Source: Glutamicibacter ardleyensis (GTDB taxonomy: Bacteria; Actinomycetota; Actinomycetes; Actinomycetales; Micrococcaceae). From it: 64,000 nt of DNA. Of the stretch, positions 36,660 through 46,001 are shown piece by piece. Each line of letters starts with the position of its first letter. Within the stretch, counting starts at the first letter, position 1. The stretch spans positions 496,001 through 560,000 of the forward strand of contig NZ_BMKX01000002.1 of the NCBI RefSeq assembly GCF_014644555.1, written 5' to 3'. The notes under the pieces were generated by a model, which ran no database searches, had not been told where the DNA came from, and saw only the letters and a list, made by a program, of their open reading frames with translations. The translations under genes and the position numbers were made by a program.

Positions 36660-38435
36660 CTAGTTTTTGGAAATCTTGCCCGTCGCTGAGGCTACCGGTA
36701 GCAAGAACATTGGCTTCATGAAGATCCAAGCAGCGGCAATAACCGCTACGGAAGCTAAGAAGATCACTAGTCCCCATGCATCGGTCGCATCACGAGAGCT
36801 ATACATGTGGTTCAGATTCTTTAATGCACCGGTGGTCAGTACCAAGAACACGTGAACCACGATGAATGCCGAGAAGAAGAGCATGACCGGGAAGTGAATC
36901 TTGCGAGCCACTTCAACCGGGTAGAACTTATTCAGTGCCTTCGGCTGTGTTGGCCACCAACTGGACATGCGCACGCCGGTCAGGATTGCGAGCGGTGCGG
37001 CAATGTAGATCACCAAGAAGTAGGAGACCATCTGCAAGGCGTTGTAGTGGATCCAGCCGTTCTCCACAGGCCAATTGAGCGAAGCGTACTGCAGTGCACC
37101 AGAGAGCATATTCGGGAAAATATCCCAGCTGGTTGGGACCACGCGCATCCACTGACCGGTGACGGCCAAAAGAATCACGAAGATCACGCCGTTCACTACC
37201 CACAACACATCCAAAGCCTGGTGGGTCCAGATGCTCAGCGAGTATTTCTTTGGACTATTACCCTTCGGGGAGAACCACGAGTTAGGCTTCGGAGTCCACA
37301 TAGCCGCCGGACGTTTTTCATGACGCACCTGCAAGCCTGTGCGGATGATCAGCACGATAAAGAACATATTCAGGAAGTGCTGCCAACCGAGCCATCCAGG
37401 AATACCCGTGGGCGCCGAGTCAGGCATGGTCGAGTGACCGTCATAGGTGCCAATGAAATCCTGGACCGGGCTAATCAGACGCAGGCCACGGGCCGCCAGT
37501 ACTACTAGCAGTGCCAGTAATACTGCGCCAAGGATGATGACTGCCGGCTTGACCCAAGGCTTCATCTTGATCGATGAAGCATCCTGCTTTGCTGGCGTCG
37601 CTGGGGCCTGGGACTCGGAGTCCGTCACTGGAGGCGTGATTTTTGCAGCCGCGGCGGGTGTCTGGGGCGCAAGAACTTCTTCTGCCACCGGTTTGCTTGC
37701 CACGGCTTCTTGCGAAGCCTCGGGCTGGTCGGTGGCTGCCGACGCAACGGCTACCGGTTCGGATACCGGTTCTGCGACAGGCTGTCCCTTGAAGGATTCC
37801 TCGGCTGCAAGGTCTGCTGAGACAGCCTCAGATCCGGTTGAGCCATCGCGTGGACGCAACGGCGTGTAGCCCTTCATCCGGTTTGCTGGAATCGTCGACG
37901 GTACGGAAGCTGGGATTGCAGGTGCCTCGGCAACGGGCGTTGCAGCCACAGCGGTGACTGGTGTGCTTTCCGATTCAACGGATGGGGCCACCTGCGCCTG
38001 AACGGCGTCCGGAGCCACATCAGTGGGTGGCTCATCGGTTGGAACCGCTGTTGGAGAGGCGGTAGCCGCGCCGAATGGCGTCGTTGCCGCTACGCTGGCT
38101 GCAACCCCGTCGCGCAACCGCAAGGGGGTGTAACCGGCCATACGCTGACGTGTTGACGTAGTCTCCGGGCATGAAACTTCGCTCGCCGCTGCGGCGGGGC
38201 TAGCTTCCGCTGGGGTTACCGCTGGAACTACTGGCACAGGTGCTTCAGCTGGCACAGCTTTCTGTTCTGGTGGGGTCACCGCAGCTGGCGTGGCCTGCAT
38301 TGGTACGGGAGCCTCAATTGGCTCGGCAGTCACCGGTTGCGTCGTGTGTATTTCTTTGGCATTGGCAGGTGCTTCGGGTTGCACACCGCCCTTGGAACGC
38401 AGGGGGATGTAGCCTGCCATCCGTTGCTTGGTCAT
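36660..38435 (-). CDS. Cytochrome b/b6-like membrane protein with repeated RMxGYxPLR motifs
   Basis: A 591-residue protein in two unlike halves. Residues 1-290 are Ala/Pro/Val/Glu-rich and presumably disordered, but carry three copies of one motif: QRMAGYIPLR at 4-13, QRMAGYTPLR at 97-106 and NRMKGYTPLR at 185-194, the last two followed by xRDG. Residues 295-585 form five or six membrane helices of the cytochrome b561/hydrogenase cytochrome b kind; possible heme ligands are His353, His405, His463, His514 and His528, all in or next to helices. It lies last in a minus-strand operon after etfB and etfA, so it may move electrons between ETF and the quinone pool or another acceptor. That role is inferred. 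The repeat motif is unexplained. Confidence 0.8.
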   Translation of the reverse strand: MTKQRMAGYIPLRSKGGVQPEAPANAKEIHTTQPVTAEPIEAPVPMQATPAAVTPPEQKAVPAEAPVPVVPAVTPAEASPAAAASEVSCPETTSTRQRMAGYTPLRLRDGVAASVAATTPFGAATASPTAVPTDEPPTDVAPDAVQAQVAPSVESESTPVTAVAATPVAEAPAIPASVPSTIPANRMKGYTPLRPRDGSTGSEAVSADLAAEESFKGQPVAEPVSEPVAVASAATDQPEASQEAVASKPVAEEVLAPQTPAAAAKITPPVTDSESQAPATPAKQDASSIKMKPWVKPAVIILGAVLLALLVVLAARGLRLISPVQDFIGTYDGHSTMPDSAPTGIPGWLGWQHFLNMFFIVLIIRTGLQVRHEKRPAAMWTPKPNSWFSPKGNSPKKYSLSIWTHQALDVLWVVNGVIFVILLAVTGQWMRVVPTSWDIFPNMLSGALQYASLNWPVENGWIHYNALQMVSYFLVIYIAAPLAILTGVRMSSWWPTQPKALNKFYPVEVARKIHFPVMLFFSAFIVVHVFLVLTTGALKNLNHMYSSRDATDAWGLVIFLASVAVIAAAWIFMKPMFLLPVASATGKISKN

Positions 38436-38514
38436 GATCGTTGAACCTCATCGCGTCGTCGTATCCGGCGGATCTTGCGGGGCCGGAACCTACCTGAGTG
38501 GACAATGCCCACGA

Positions 38515-39507
38515 TTATCCTTTGCGGGTACGAATTTCTTCGAGCAACTGCGGAACTATGGTGAACAAGTCGCCCACTACGCCAAAGTCGGCGTGGTCAA
38601 AGATTGGGGCGTTTTCGTCCTTATCAATGGCAACAATAGTCTTGGCGGTCTGCATGCCTGCACGGTGCTGAATAGCTCCGGAGATACCCAAGGAAATGTA
38701 CAGCTCGGGAGAGACAATGACGCCGGTCTGGCCAACCTGCAACTTCGGGGAAACATAGCCCGAATCGACGGCCGCACGCGAGGCGCCAACCGCCGCACCG
38801 AAGTGATCTGCGAGCTGTTCGACAATCTCGAACTTCTCGGCCGAGCCCACGCCGCGTCCACCGGAAACGACAATCTTGGCGCTACGCAAGTCTGGGCGGC
38901 TGGCATCGGTTTGTACCGACTCAACCGAGCGGATCTGCGCACCTTTAGAAACCTTAGGTAGTGCCGAAGGCTCAATGACGGTGATCTTCGGAGAAGCAAC
39001 TGCTTCCGCCTTGAGATCGGAGGCACCTGGACGGATGGTAATAATTCGCGGCCCGCCTTCAACGGTGGACTCCGAGGTGACGTCGCCGCCAAAGATTGAG
39101 TGCAAAGCGATTGGCTCATCATCTGCCCAACGCACCGATACTGCATCAACGCTTACTGCGCCTTCAACACGGATCGCCAAACGACCTGCAATGGTGCGTC
39201 CAATGGCGGTATTGGAGATGAGAACGGCGGCCGGTGAAGTCGTCTTGATGACTGAAGCCAAAGCGGCGACATCTGCGGAGCCGAGTGCGAGCGCATCTAA
39301 ATCGATAGGCAGAACCTGTACTTCGGCAGCACCCAGTTCGCCGAGCTTGGTCGCTAGTTGCTGTTCTTGACCGGTGGCACAGACAGCAACCGCTACCGGA
39401 CTGCCGAACTGAGCTGCCGTGCCAAGCAGGCCTGCGGTGGTGTTTTGAGGTGTTCCATCGGTTGCGACCTGAACGTGGACAACAACCGGCTGATTATTTA
39501 CTGACAT
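38515..39507 (-). CDS. etfA: Electron transfer flavoprotein, alpha subunit
   Basis: Alpha subunit of the heterodimeric ETF that collects electrons from acyl-CoA and other flavin dehydrogenases. The 330-residue protein has the N-terminal alpha/beta domain and the C-terminal FAD-binding domain with [47 protein letters not shown] and [11 protein letters not shown]. The start is ATG 39507 with AGGAG eight bases upstream; a longer frame from 39528 is not supported. It lies 68 bases after etfB and before the cytochrome-like gene. A likely electron donor in the window is the acyl-CoA dehydrogenase at 12387. Confidence 0.95.
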   Translation of the reverse strand: MSVNNQPVVVHVQVATDGTPQNTTAGLLGTAAQFGSPVAVAVCATGQEQQLATKLGELGAAEVQVLPIDLDALALGSADVAALASVIKTTSPAAVLISNTAIGRTIAGRLAIRVEGAVSVDAVSVRWADDEPIALHSIFGGDVTSESTVEGGPRIITIRPGASDLKAEAVASPKITVIEPSALPKVSKGAQIRSVESVQTDASRPDLRSAKIVVSGGRGVGSAEKFEIVEQLADHFGAAVGASRAAVDSGYVSPKLQVGQTGVIVSPELYISLGISGAIQHRAGMQTAKTIVAIDKDENAPIFDHADFGVVGDLFTIVPQLLEEIRTRKG

Positions 39508-39575
39508 GAGGTGAATTCTCCTGAGCAAGGATAAGTCGTGGGGGACTAAAGATTACGGAAAACTGAGAGGGGGAC

Positions 39576-40355
39576 TTAGATAAAGTGCTTCTCAGCCAAG
39601 AAATCGGCCAGCTGCTTTGCTGCCGTTCCGTCATCGGTAATCTTTGGACCGGCCACGCGCTCTGGACGATCTTCTGCGGACACCATCACCGAACGGTAGA
39701 AGGCGGACTCTGGTCCCGCTTCGATGCCTAGATCTGCCAGAGTCCAGGTTTCCAACGGCTTGGTTTTCGCTGCGCGGATGCCCTTAAAGTTCGGGAAGCG
39801 AGGTTCGGCCGATTTCTCGGTAACGGAAACTACCGCAGGATAAGCCACGCTGAGCTTCATGGTTGCCTCGGAAAGCTGGCTTGAACCTGTCACCTCGGTT
39901 GCGCTGATCTCAAGCTCATCTGCGTAGGGCAGGAACGGGCGGTCCATTAGTTCGGCGATCATCGCCGGAACCATGCCACCCTTGCCGTCGGTGGATTCAT
40001 TTCCAGCCAGGACAAGATCAACGTCGAGTTTTTCAAGGGCAGCGGCTAAAACTCGGGCGGTAGAGATCATGTCTGAGCCGGCGAGCGCCGGGTCAGAGAT
40101 GTGCACCGCTGAATGTGCCCCCATGGACAGTAACCGACGTAGTGCAAGGGCTGCTTTGTCCCCGCCCATGGCTACCGCAATCACCTCGACCTCGCCAAGT
40201 GCTTTTTCGGCTTGCAAAGCCACCTCGCAGGCACGCTCACAGATCTCGTCGGCAACGAGATCCGCTGCTTCGCGATCGAGCATTCCGGTTTGCAGGTCCA
40301 AGCGACGGCTCGACCACGTATCGGGTACCTGTTTGGTCAGGACGGCGATTTTCAC
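39576..40355 (-). CDS. etfB: Electron transfer flavoprotein, beta subunit
   Basis: Beta subunit of ETF, 260 residues, AMP-binding. It starts KIAVLTKQVPDTWSSRRLDL and has the ETF-beta signature region VDLVLAGNESTDGKGGMVPA followed by LMDRPFLPY. The initiating GTG 40355 has AGAAGGAG seven bases before it; the frame extends upstream to 40475 but without family sequence. The recognition-loop region that docks dehydrogenases (EISATEVTGSSQLSEATMKL) is present. First gene of the etfB-etfA-cytochrome operon. Confidence 0.95.
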   Translation of the reverse strand: MKIAVLTKQVPDTWSSRRLDLQTGMLDREAADLVADEICERACEVALQAEKALGEVEVIAVAMGGDKAALALRRLLSMGAHSAVHISDPALAGSDMISTARVLAAALEKLDVDLVLAGNESTDGKGGMVPAMIAELMDRPFLPYADELEISATEVTGSSQLSEATMKLSVAYPAVVSVTEKSAEPRFPNFKGIRAAKTKPLETWTLADLGIEAGPESAFYRSVMVSAEDRPERVAGPKITDDGTAAKQLADFLAEKHFI

Positions 40356-40723
40356 GCTGGTCTCCTTCTGAGGGGGTTCTGGTGATTGCCAAACAATTCG
40401 GAGATTATCCGTTGTTCTGGCGCAACGCTTCAAATGAAATTTTCTCGAATGGTGGGTGCAATTAAGCAACGTCACCGACTAGGAAAAACTCTACATGTCT
40501 ATTTGGCTCTCGCGGGGTGGGGCTCACATAGAAGATGAATTTCAGTAGCAAACACGCAGGTTACACGACATTTGTCAGGTTTAGACGTACCTTTTCTTAA
40601 TCTAGTCAGATCAACACATCCTGTGATCTGTGGACGAACTTCACCCCCGGGGCCTGAAAATCAGGCGAAGCATCGAGAAAGTCCAGACTCCGCCACATTT
40701 CTCTGAGCGATTAGAGTGAGGCC
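40356..40723. other. Divergent intergenic region, etfB / methyltransferase
   Basis: About 370 bases holding the promoters of both flanking genes. I see no gene and no convincing -35/-10 pair; TTGTCA near 40573 with TTAATC after a 19-base spacer is only a weak candidate for the plus strand. Confidence 0.4.
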
Positions 40724-41338
40724 ATGACTTTTGAAGCTGTCAGATCGGCCTACGGTGCCAGAGCTTTGGAATACGCTGACGCGGTTGGCGGGCTAGAGCA
40801 TATCGCGGATGAAGATCTAAGTCTGGTTCAGGGGTGGGCCCGCAAGGTCAAGGGAAAAATACTTGATGTGGGAAGTGGCCCGGGGCAATGGACACAGTTT
40901 CTTACGGGATCCGGAAATGATATCGAAGGCATTGAACCGGTGCCGGAATTCCTGTCAATCGCCAAGCAGACTTACCCGGACGTGAAGTTTCGGCCAGGTC
41001 GAGCCGAAGCGCTGGATGTGCCAGCGCAAAGCTTAGGCGGGGTGTTGGCTTGGTATTCGCTGATTCATACCGATCCCGAACAGCTCAAGACGCCACTGGC
41101 TGAATTTGCGCGGTGTATTCGGCCAGGCGGTGGTTTGGCCCTCGGGTTTTTTACTGGCCCCGAGCTAGTCTCGTTTGATCATGCTGTTACTACTGCCTAT
41201 AGCTGGCCTATGGAACTATTTGTTTCCCGGGTCGAGGACGCAGGCTTCGCGGTGAGCGATACAGTGCAACGCGCCATTAGCCCTACGCGTACTCATGGCG
41301 CGTTGTTGGCGACTCGATGTTCCAATATCAATAGGTGA
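40724..41338 (+). CDS. Class I SAM-dependent methyltransferase
   Basis: A 204-residue Rossmann-fold methyltransferase of the Methyltransf_11/25 type. Motif I is LDVGSGPGQWTQFL near residue 46, the acidic residue of motif II falls in GIEPVPEF, and motif III lies in LGGVLAWYSLIHTDP. The C-terminal half has RPGGGLALGFFTG. Substrate is not identifiable; similar proteins act on small molecules. ATG 40724 has GAGTGAGG upstream. Single gene. Confidence 0.87.
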   Translation: MTFEAVRSAYGARALEYADAVGGLEHIADEDLSLVQGWARKVKGKILDVGSGPGQWTQFLTGSGNDIEGIEPVPEFLSIAKQTYPDVKFRPGRAEALDVPAQSLGGVLAWYSLIHTDPEQLKTPLAEFARCIRPGGGLALGFFTGPELVSFDHAVTTAYSWPMELFVSRVEDAGFAVSDTVQRAISPTRTHGALLATRCSNINR

Positions 41339-41464
41339 AAGCGGTTGTGCCGACGAGGTTCGTTCGGAACCTGTGACGTCTTACATTGGCAATTATTGGT
41401 TTCTCAGCACCATGTGCGCTCGTGATCGTAGCAAGTACTAGTAACTGAAAGGTAAAGCGCACCA

Positions 41465-42424
41465 ATGACCGATTTTGAGCCAGTGCACGGGATACTCGAT
41501 GTGAGTGACGAGCAGAGTATCTATTGGGAACAATGGGGAAACCCCGACGGCTTGCCCGCCTTGTTTATTCATGGAGGTCCTGGTGGAACGCTGGGCAAAA
41601 GTGGCTATCGTCATCGTTTCGACTTGGACAGAACAAGAGTTATTGGCTTTGAACAACGTGGTTGCGGCCGTTCAAAGCCGCACGCTTCGGTAGCTGATAC
41701 TTCCCTGAGCTCAAATACGCTAGAGCGGCTCATTGACGACATCGAACGGCTGCGCGAATCGATGAGGATTGATACGTGGATCCTCAATGGTGTCTCGTGG
41801 GGTTCCACGCTAGCTCTTGCCTACGCCCAGGCTCACCCCGAGCGGGTGCGTGGCATCGTCTTATTTGCGGTGACTACAACCAGCCAGGACGAAATTCGAT
41901 GGATTACCGAGGGCGTGGGGAAGATTTTTCCTGAAGCGTGGGAACGACTTGCCTCATATGCGGAAAATAATGTCACCGGATATAAGCGTGGGTCGAGGCG
42001 CTTAATCGAGGCATACAGGCGACTGATGAACTCTGAAGATATTAAAATCCGTAATGAAGCTTCTAAGGAATGGGCCTTGTGGGAAGATACTCACGTCTCC
42101 ATAGGGACTGATGGATTCGTTCGCGACGCTCGGTGGGACAACGAGGCATTTCGACTTGCCTTTGTCCGGCTAACCACGCACTACTGGTCAATAGTTGCTA
42201 CAGACGAGTCCGAGATCCTTAAACGCATGAATCGGATTCAGCACATACCGGCAACTTTGATTCACGGACGCCGAGATATTTCTAGCCCAGCTGCAACTGC
42301 GTGGAAACTGCACCGGTTATGGCCGAACAGCACACTCATTATTGATGAAGGTGACCGGCATGGAGGCGCAAGCATGGTTGAGCACTGGACTGCAGCGAAC
42401 GCCAGGCTTAGCACCGAAAGCTAG
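41465..42424 (+). CDS. pip: Prolyl aminopeptidase-like alpha/beta hydrolase (peptidase S33)
   Basis: A 319-residue cytosolic hydrolase removing N-terminal proline from peptides. It has the oxyanion-hole motif HGGPGG at 36-41, the family box FEQRGCGRSKPHA (usually DQRGCGRS; Asp is Glu here), nucleophile Ser111 in GVSWGS, Asp in GRRDISSP near 266 and His in GDRHGG near 298. The lid domain (residues about 140-230) contains WALWEDTHVSI, typical of proline iminopeptidases, which supports this substrate over other S33 activities. Start ATG 41465 with GAAAGG upstream. Given two peptide importers in the window, it could take part in peptide use. Confidence 0.88.
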   Translation: MTDFEPVHGILDVSDEQSIYWEQWGNPDGLPALFIHGGPGGTLGKSGYRHRFDLDRTRVIGFEQRGCGRSKPHASVADTSLSSNTLERLIDDIERLRESMRIDTWILNGVSWGSTLALAYAQAHPERVRGIVLFAVTTTSQDEIRWITEGVGKIFPEAWERLASYAENNVTGYKRGSRRLIEAYRRLMNSEDIKIRNEASKEWALWEDTHVSIGTDGFVRDARWDNEAFRLAFVRLTTHYWSIVATDESEILKRMNRIQHIPATLIHGRRDISSPAATAWKLHRLWPNSTLIIDEGDRHGGASMVEHWTAANARLSTES

Positions 42425-42524
42425 GTTGCTGCCCTCTCGGCGAATCGACAGTTTGCTGAATGGTGGGTGCCTATCTACAAAAATAGGTCTTGCACGGACT
42501 GTCAAGAAAGAGTAGATGAGATTC

Positions 42525-42953
42525 TCAAGAACCGTGTGGCACTTTCTTGTACATCTTGCTGATCAATGGTGCAAAAAGTAGATACAGCACGACCGCCACG
42601 GCTGCACTCGTCAGGGCCAAAGTGTAGGTGTCCATCACCAAATTGAAAAGCAATACCAGCACTGCAAAAGTCAGTAGGGACTGCAGAGTCTCGATTCCCC
42701 ATTTGCCCGCGCCCTTAAAAGAGTGAAGAACAATTCGGTCGGTAATCTCACCGGAGAGCATTACAACCAGTGTGAATCCAATAGTTAGTATCGGAACCCA
42801 ACCCCACAGCCCAGCTTTGAGTTCACCTAGCACGGGCAGTGCCAGTGGAGTCAAGAAACCAAGTGCTACGGGCAGACCCGCAAACAACACACATCCCAAC
42901 AAGAAAAGAACGAAGATGAGCAATTCGTGTGGTTTTGGTTTGTTGTCTTGCAA
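42525..42953 (-). CDS. Small integral membrane protein of unknown function
   Basis: A 142-residue protein with four hydrophobic segments (about 12-32, 45-68, 88-108, 112-130) and short polar ends. The start is TTG 42953, after AGGAC. No family recognised; the general look is that of a small membrane protein with both termini in the cytoplasm. It is a single gene, convergent with pip and divergent from truB. Confidence 0.68.
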   Translation of the reverse strand: MQDNKPKPHELLIFVLFLLGCVLFAGLPVALGFLTPLALPVLGELKAGLWGWVPILTIGFTLVVMLSGEITDRIVLHSFKGAGKWGIETLQSLLTFAVLVLLFNLVMDTYTLALTSAAVAVVLYLLFAPLISKMYKKVPHGS

Positions 42954-43161
42954 ATTGTCCTAGGAAGTTGTCGGGGAAATCGGGTTATCCGAACCTATCT
43001 ACTTGAGAAACTCTGGTCAAGGCGGAGCCTAAATAGTCAGTGAACAGAGCTTACTTCGAAATTACTGGATGCTTTCTGGGGGATCGGGCAATGGGATGCT
43101 TCCAAAATCAACGCGACAACTGCATGACACGCATCACCGCAGGCACCGTCTATATAACGCC

Positions 43162-43175
43162 TATACTGGTAGGCG
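43162..43175 (+). promoter_or_regulatory. truB -10 element with leaderless start
   Basis: TATACT at 43162-43167 is followed by seven bases and then the GTG (43175) that begins the conserved TruB sequence. No usable Shine-Dalgarno exists (GGTAGG ends one base before the start). A -35 match is poor. Confidence 0.45.
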
Positions 43176-44101
43176 TGAGTAAAGCCGGGCAGAATACTGA
43201 AGAGCAGGCCTCAGGCCTCGTATTAGTCGACAAAGACCAGGGAATGACCTCCCATGATGTAGTGGGTCGCATCCGCCGTCTCGCGGGAACCCGCAAGGTG
43301 GGCCATGCTGGCACCCTTGATCCGATGGCCACCGGTGTGCTGGTGATCGGGGTTAACAAAGCCACACGCTTACTCACCTATATCGTGGGACACGACAAGA
43401 CTTACACCGCCACCATCCGTCTGGGACAGAACACCGTCACCGACGACGCCGAAGGTGACATCATCTCTGAGCGCATCGCCGCTGCGGTAACAGATGAAGA
43501 TATTGAACGCGAGATCTCGAAGCTTCGCGGAGATATCGAACAAATCCCGAGCCAGGTTTCCGCCATCAAGGTAGACGGTAAGCGTTCCTACGCCCGCGTT
43601 CGCGCTGGTGAGCAGGTAGAGCTGAAGGCACGCCCGGTGACCATTTCACGCTTTGACATCCACAAGATCCGCCGCGAAGTTGGTGGCAAGGTGCTAGATG
43701 TTGACGTAACAGTTTCTTGCACCTCAGGAACCTACATTCGTGCTCTGGCCCGAGACCTCGGCGAAGCGCTCCACGTCGGTGGGCACCTCACTGCATTGCG
43801 CCGCACCGAAGTGGGTCCATACTCCATCGAAAAATCTAAGCGACTTGAAGAGCTCGCCGAAGAGTTCGAGGTACTTCCCTTGGAAAAAGCAGCCGGAGCA
43901 CTTTTTGCTAACCGCCAGCTGACCGAAGAAGAAGCATCAGAGCTGTCCTTCGGGCGAACCATCACCGCATCTAAGAACGTTATGGATGAACCGGCAGATG
44001 ACCTCGTCGCGGCTTTCGCGCCAGATGGTGCATTGGTTGCCCTCATTGCCGATAAGGGCGAAAAAGCCCGAGGGCAAATAGTCTTCACCGGAAAGCAGTA
44101 A
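43175..44101 (+). CDS. truB: tRNA pseudouridine(55) synthase
   Basis: Converts U55 in the T-loop of all tRNAs to pseudouridine. The 308-residue protein begins the family core with SGLVLVDKDQGMTSHDVV, has the catalytic Asp49 in KVGHAGTLDPMATGVL, then DKTYTATIRLGQNTVTDDAEG and CTSGTYIRALARDLGEAL, and a C-terminal PUA-like domain as in actinobacteria. The frame stays open to 43040, but those 45 extra codons have no TruB sequence; I choose GTG 43175. In most relatives truB follows rbfA directly. Confidence 0.95.
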   Translation: MSKAGQNTEEQASGLVLVDKDQGMTSHDVVGRIRRLAGTRKVGHAGTLDPMATGVLVIGVNKATRLLTYIVGHDKTYTATIRLGQNTVTDDAEGDIISERIAAAVTDEDIEREISKLRGDIEQIPSQVSAIKVDGKRSYARVRAGEQVELKARPVTISRFDIHKIRREVGGKVLDVDVTVSCTSGTYIRALARDLGEALHVGGHLTALRRTEVGPYSIEKSKRLEELAEEFEVLPLEKAAGALFANRQLTEEEASELSFGRTITASKNVMDEPADDLVAAFAPDGALVALIADKGEKARGQIVFTGKQ

Positions 44102-44137
44102 CTCACTTTTATTTGAGACTTTCAGAAAGGCTCAGCC

Positions 44138-44515
44138 TTGTTCGTCCTTAACGGCTTTTTCATTGCCGGCACAATTATTTGTGCGCTCGCCGTACTGCTT
44201 GGCCTTATCGCTACCGTCATTCGGCGATACCCGGATGATTGGGCGTTAGTAGCCACCGCTGGTACCGAGTTATTCCTGATTGTTTATGCGGTAGCCGCCG
44301 GCATACGTCAGGTCGGGGGAGAAATGGTCCTCGGTGAGCCTTGGGAATTCTGGGGTTATCTACTGACCGCATTGATCATGCCACCCATTGCTTTCTTCTG
44401 GGCGGTTAGCGACAAGAGTCGTTGGGCCAATACCGTCTTAGCTGTTTCGGGAGCCATCACCTTTGTGATGCTGTTCCGTATGGAACAAATCTGGCATGTA
44501 GGAGTAATCGCATGA
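44138..44515 (+). CDS. Small membrane protein, unknown function (pair member 1)
   Basis: A 125-residue protein with four hydrophobic helices and almost no soluble part. Start TTG 44138 after GAAAGG. Its stop overlaps the start of the next small membrane protein (ATGA), so the two are translationally coupled and may act together. The pair is set between truB and ribF. Similar pairs of short membrane proteins occur at this place in other Micrococcaceae as far as I recall, which I cannot verify here. No motif suggests a function. Confidence 0.72.
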   Translation: MFVLNGFFIAGTIICALAVLLGLIATVIRRYPDDWALVATAGTELFLIVYAVAAGIRQVGGEMVLGEPWEFWGYLLTALIMPPIAFFWAVSDKSRWANTVLAVSGAITFVMLFRMEQIWHVGVIA

Positions 44516-44982
44516 GCGAAAAACCACGCAATTCACGTATCGTTCAAGCCGCACAGGCTCGCGGCGTAAATAAGGCTCCCCGCCCCGGGCGTACCTCCGG
44601 GTTAGGTCGCATTATTATTGCGGTTTACGGGGTGCTGGCGCTATCGGCGACCGTCCGAGCGCTGTATCAAATGTTCTTTCGTGACTTCTCTGAAGCACCG
44701 CTAGCGTACACACTGTCATTGTTGTCTGGGCTGGTTTATATCTTGGCCACGTTCACCCTGGCTTCGAAGAAGCCGGGAGCTTGGAAGGTTTCGGTATTTG
44801 CCGTCAGCTTTGAACTTCTTGGTGTACTTGTAGTCGGCTTGCTGTCCTTCACCATGCCAGCTCATTTTGGTCACGACTCCGTATGGAGCTACTTTGGCAA
44901 GGGCTACGGTTACATTCCGTTGTTGCTACCGATAGTCGGCCTGTGGTGGCTCTTCCGTAATCGTAATGAGCGTCACGCCTAA
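44512..44982 (+). CDS. Small membrane protein, unknown function (pair member 2)
   Basis: A 156-residue protein: a basic, polar N-terminus of about 35 residues (KPRNSRIVQAAQARGVNKAP), then four membrane helices and a short charged end. ATG 44512 overlaps the stop of the previous gene; the frame extending to 44422 lies inside that gene and is rejected. Coupling to its neighbour suggests a two-subunit membrane complex, which is inferred from arrangement only. Confidence 0.74.
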   Translation: MSEKPRNSRIVQAAQARGVNKAPRPGRTSGLGRIIIAVYGVLALSATVRALYQMFFRDFSEAPLAYTLSLLSGLVYILATFTLASKKPGAWKVSVFAVSFELLGVLVVGLLSFTMPAHFGHDSVWSYFGKGYGYIPLLLPIVGLWWLFRNRNERHA

Positions 44983-45044
44983 AGACGTGCAAGAATTACC
45001 TCGGTAAACAATTTAACTTTCGTTGCAGAGTCAAAAGGAGCAAA

Positions 45045-45998
45045 GTGCACTATTGGAAGGGCCTCGACTCAGTCCCCGCGGACATGGCTCCCACTGTTGT
45101 CACCATCGGCAACTTCGACGGCGTCCATCTGGGGCACTGCGAAGTCCTAGACTCGGCAGTCACGCAGGCTAAAAAACGTTCGGCTAAATCGGTTGCCATC
45201 TCCTTCGATCCACACCCGGCGCAGGTGCACCGCCCGGGTTCTGCACCTGAACTCATCATGGGGATCGAAGACCGCGTCGACACACTGGCCAGTGTTGGCT
45301 TAGACGCCACACTGATGATTCACTACACACTTGAATTTGCGGACCAGAGCGCCGAAGAATTCGTGCGTTCAATCATCGTGGAGAAGCTCAATGCCGTAGC
45401 CGTGGTGGTTGGCCACGACGTACGTTTCGGCAAAGACAACTCCGGCGATTTTGACTACATGTGTGAGCTTGGAACCAGATACGGTTTTGAAGTGATCGGT
45501 GTACAAGATGTGGGTGACAAACGACGCTTGTCTTCCACCTGGGTTCGTGAAGAACTCGCTGCCGGCAACGTAGAAGCCGCCGCGGCAATTCTTGGTCGTC
45601 CGCATCGGATGCGTGGCGAAGTCGTGCACGGAGCTGCACGGGGACGCGAGCTCGGTTTCCCTACCGCTAACCTTGCTCCGGACGCAGCCGGGATTATCCC
45701 TGCCGATGGGGTCTACGCCGGATGGGTTATTGACGAGGCCGGCGTGCGCTGGCCAGCTGCAATCTCCGTCGGCTCCAACCCAACATTCGAGGGTGTATCT
45801 CGCGTGGTTGAATCCCACGTCATTGACCGCCCCGAAGAAGGTTTTGAAGACTTTGACCTTTACGGTCAGCAGATCGTCGTGGAGTTCACCGCGCACCTGC
45901 GCCCGATGGTTGCCTACCGCGGTATCGAAGCACTGATTGAGCAGATGAATGATGACGTGGTGCAGGCGCGAAGCGTATTGGCCACCGAGTCACACTAG
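45045..45998 (+). CDS. ribF: Bifunctional riboflavin kinase / FAD synthetase
   Basis: Makes FMN from riboflavin and then FAD, supplying the flavoenzymes of the window. The N-terminal adenylyltransferase domain has TIGNFDGVHLGH at 20-31 and the RLSSTWVREELAAG helix; the C-terminal riboflavin kinase domain has GRELGFPTANLAPD, DGVYAGWV and the closing FDLYGQQIVVEF. At 317 residues it is of normal size. GTG 45045 follows AAAAGGAG. The usual truB-ribF-rpsO order is kept, with inserts on both sides. Confidence 0.96.
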   Translation: MHYWKGLDSVPADMAPTVVTIGNFDGVHLGHCEVLDSAVTQAKKRSAKSVAISFDPHPAQVHRPGSAPELIMGIEDRVDTLASVGLDATLMIHYTLEFADQSAEEFVRSIIVEKLNAVAVVVGHDVRFGKDNSGDFDYMCELGTRYGFEVIGVQDVGDKRRLSSTWVREELAAGNVEAAAAILGRPHRMRGEVVHGAARGRELGFPTANLAPDAAGIIPADGVYAGWVIDEAGVRWPAAISVGSNPTFEGVSRVVESHVIDRPEEGFEDFDLYGQQIVVEFTAHLRPMVAYRGIEALIEQMNDDVVQARSVLATESH

Positions 45999-46001
45999 GT
46001 T

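Noticed and set aside
36852-37508. 218-codon plus-strand frame inside the cytochrome b-like gene
   Set aside because: Antisense shadow of a clearly recognisable membrane protein; no ribosome site or known sequence.
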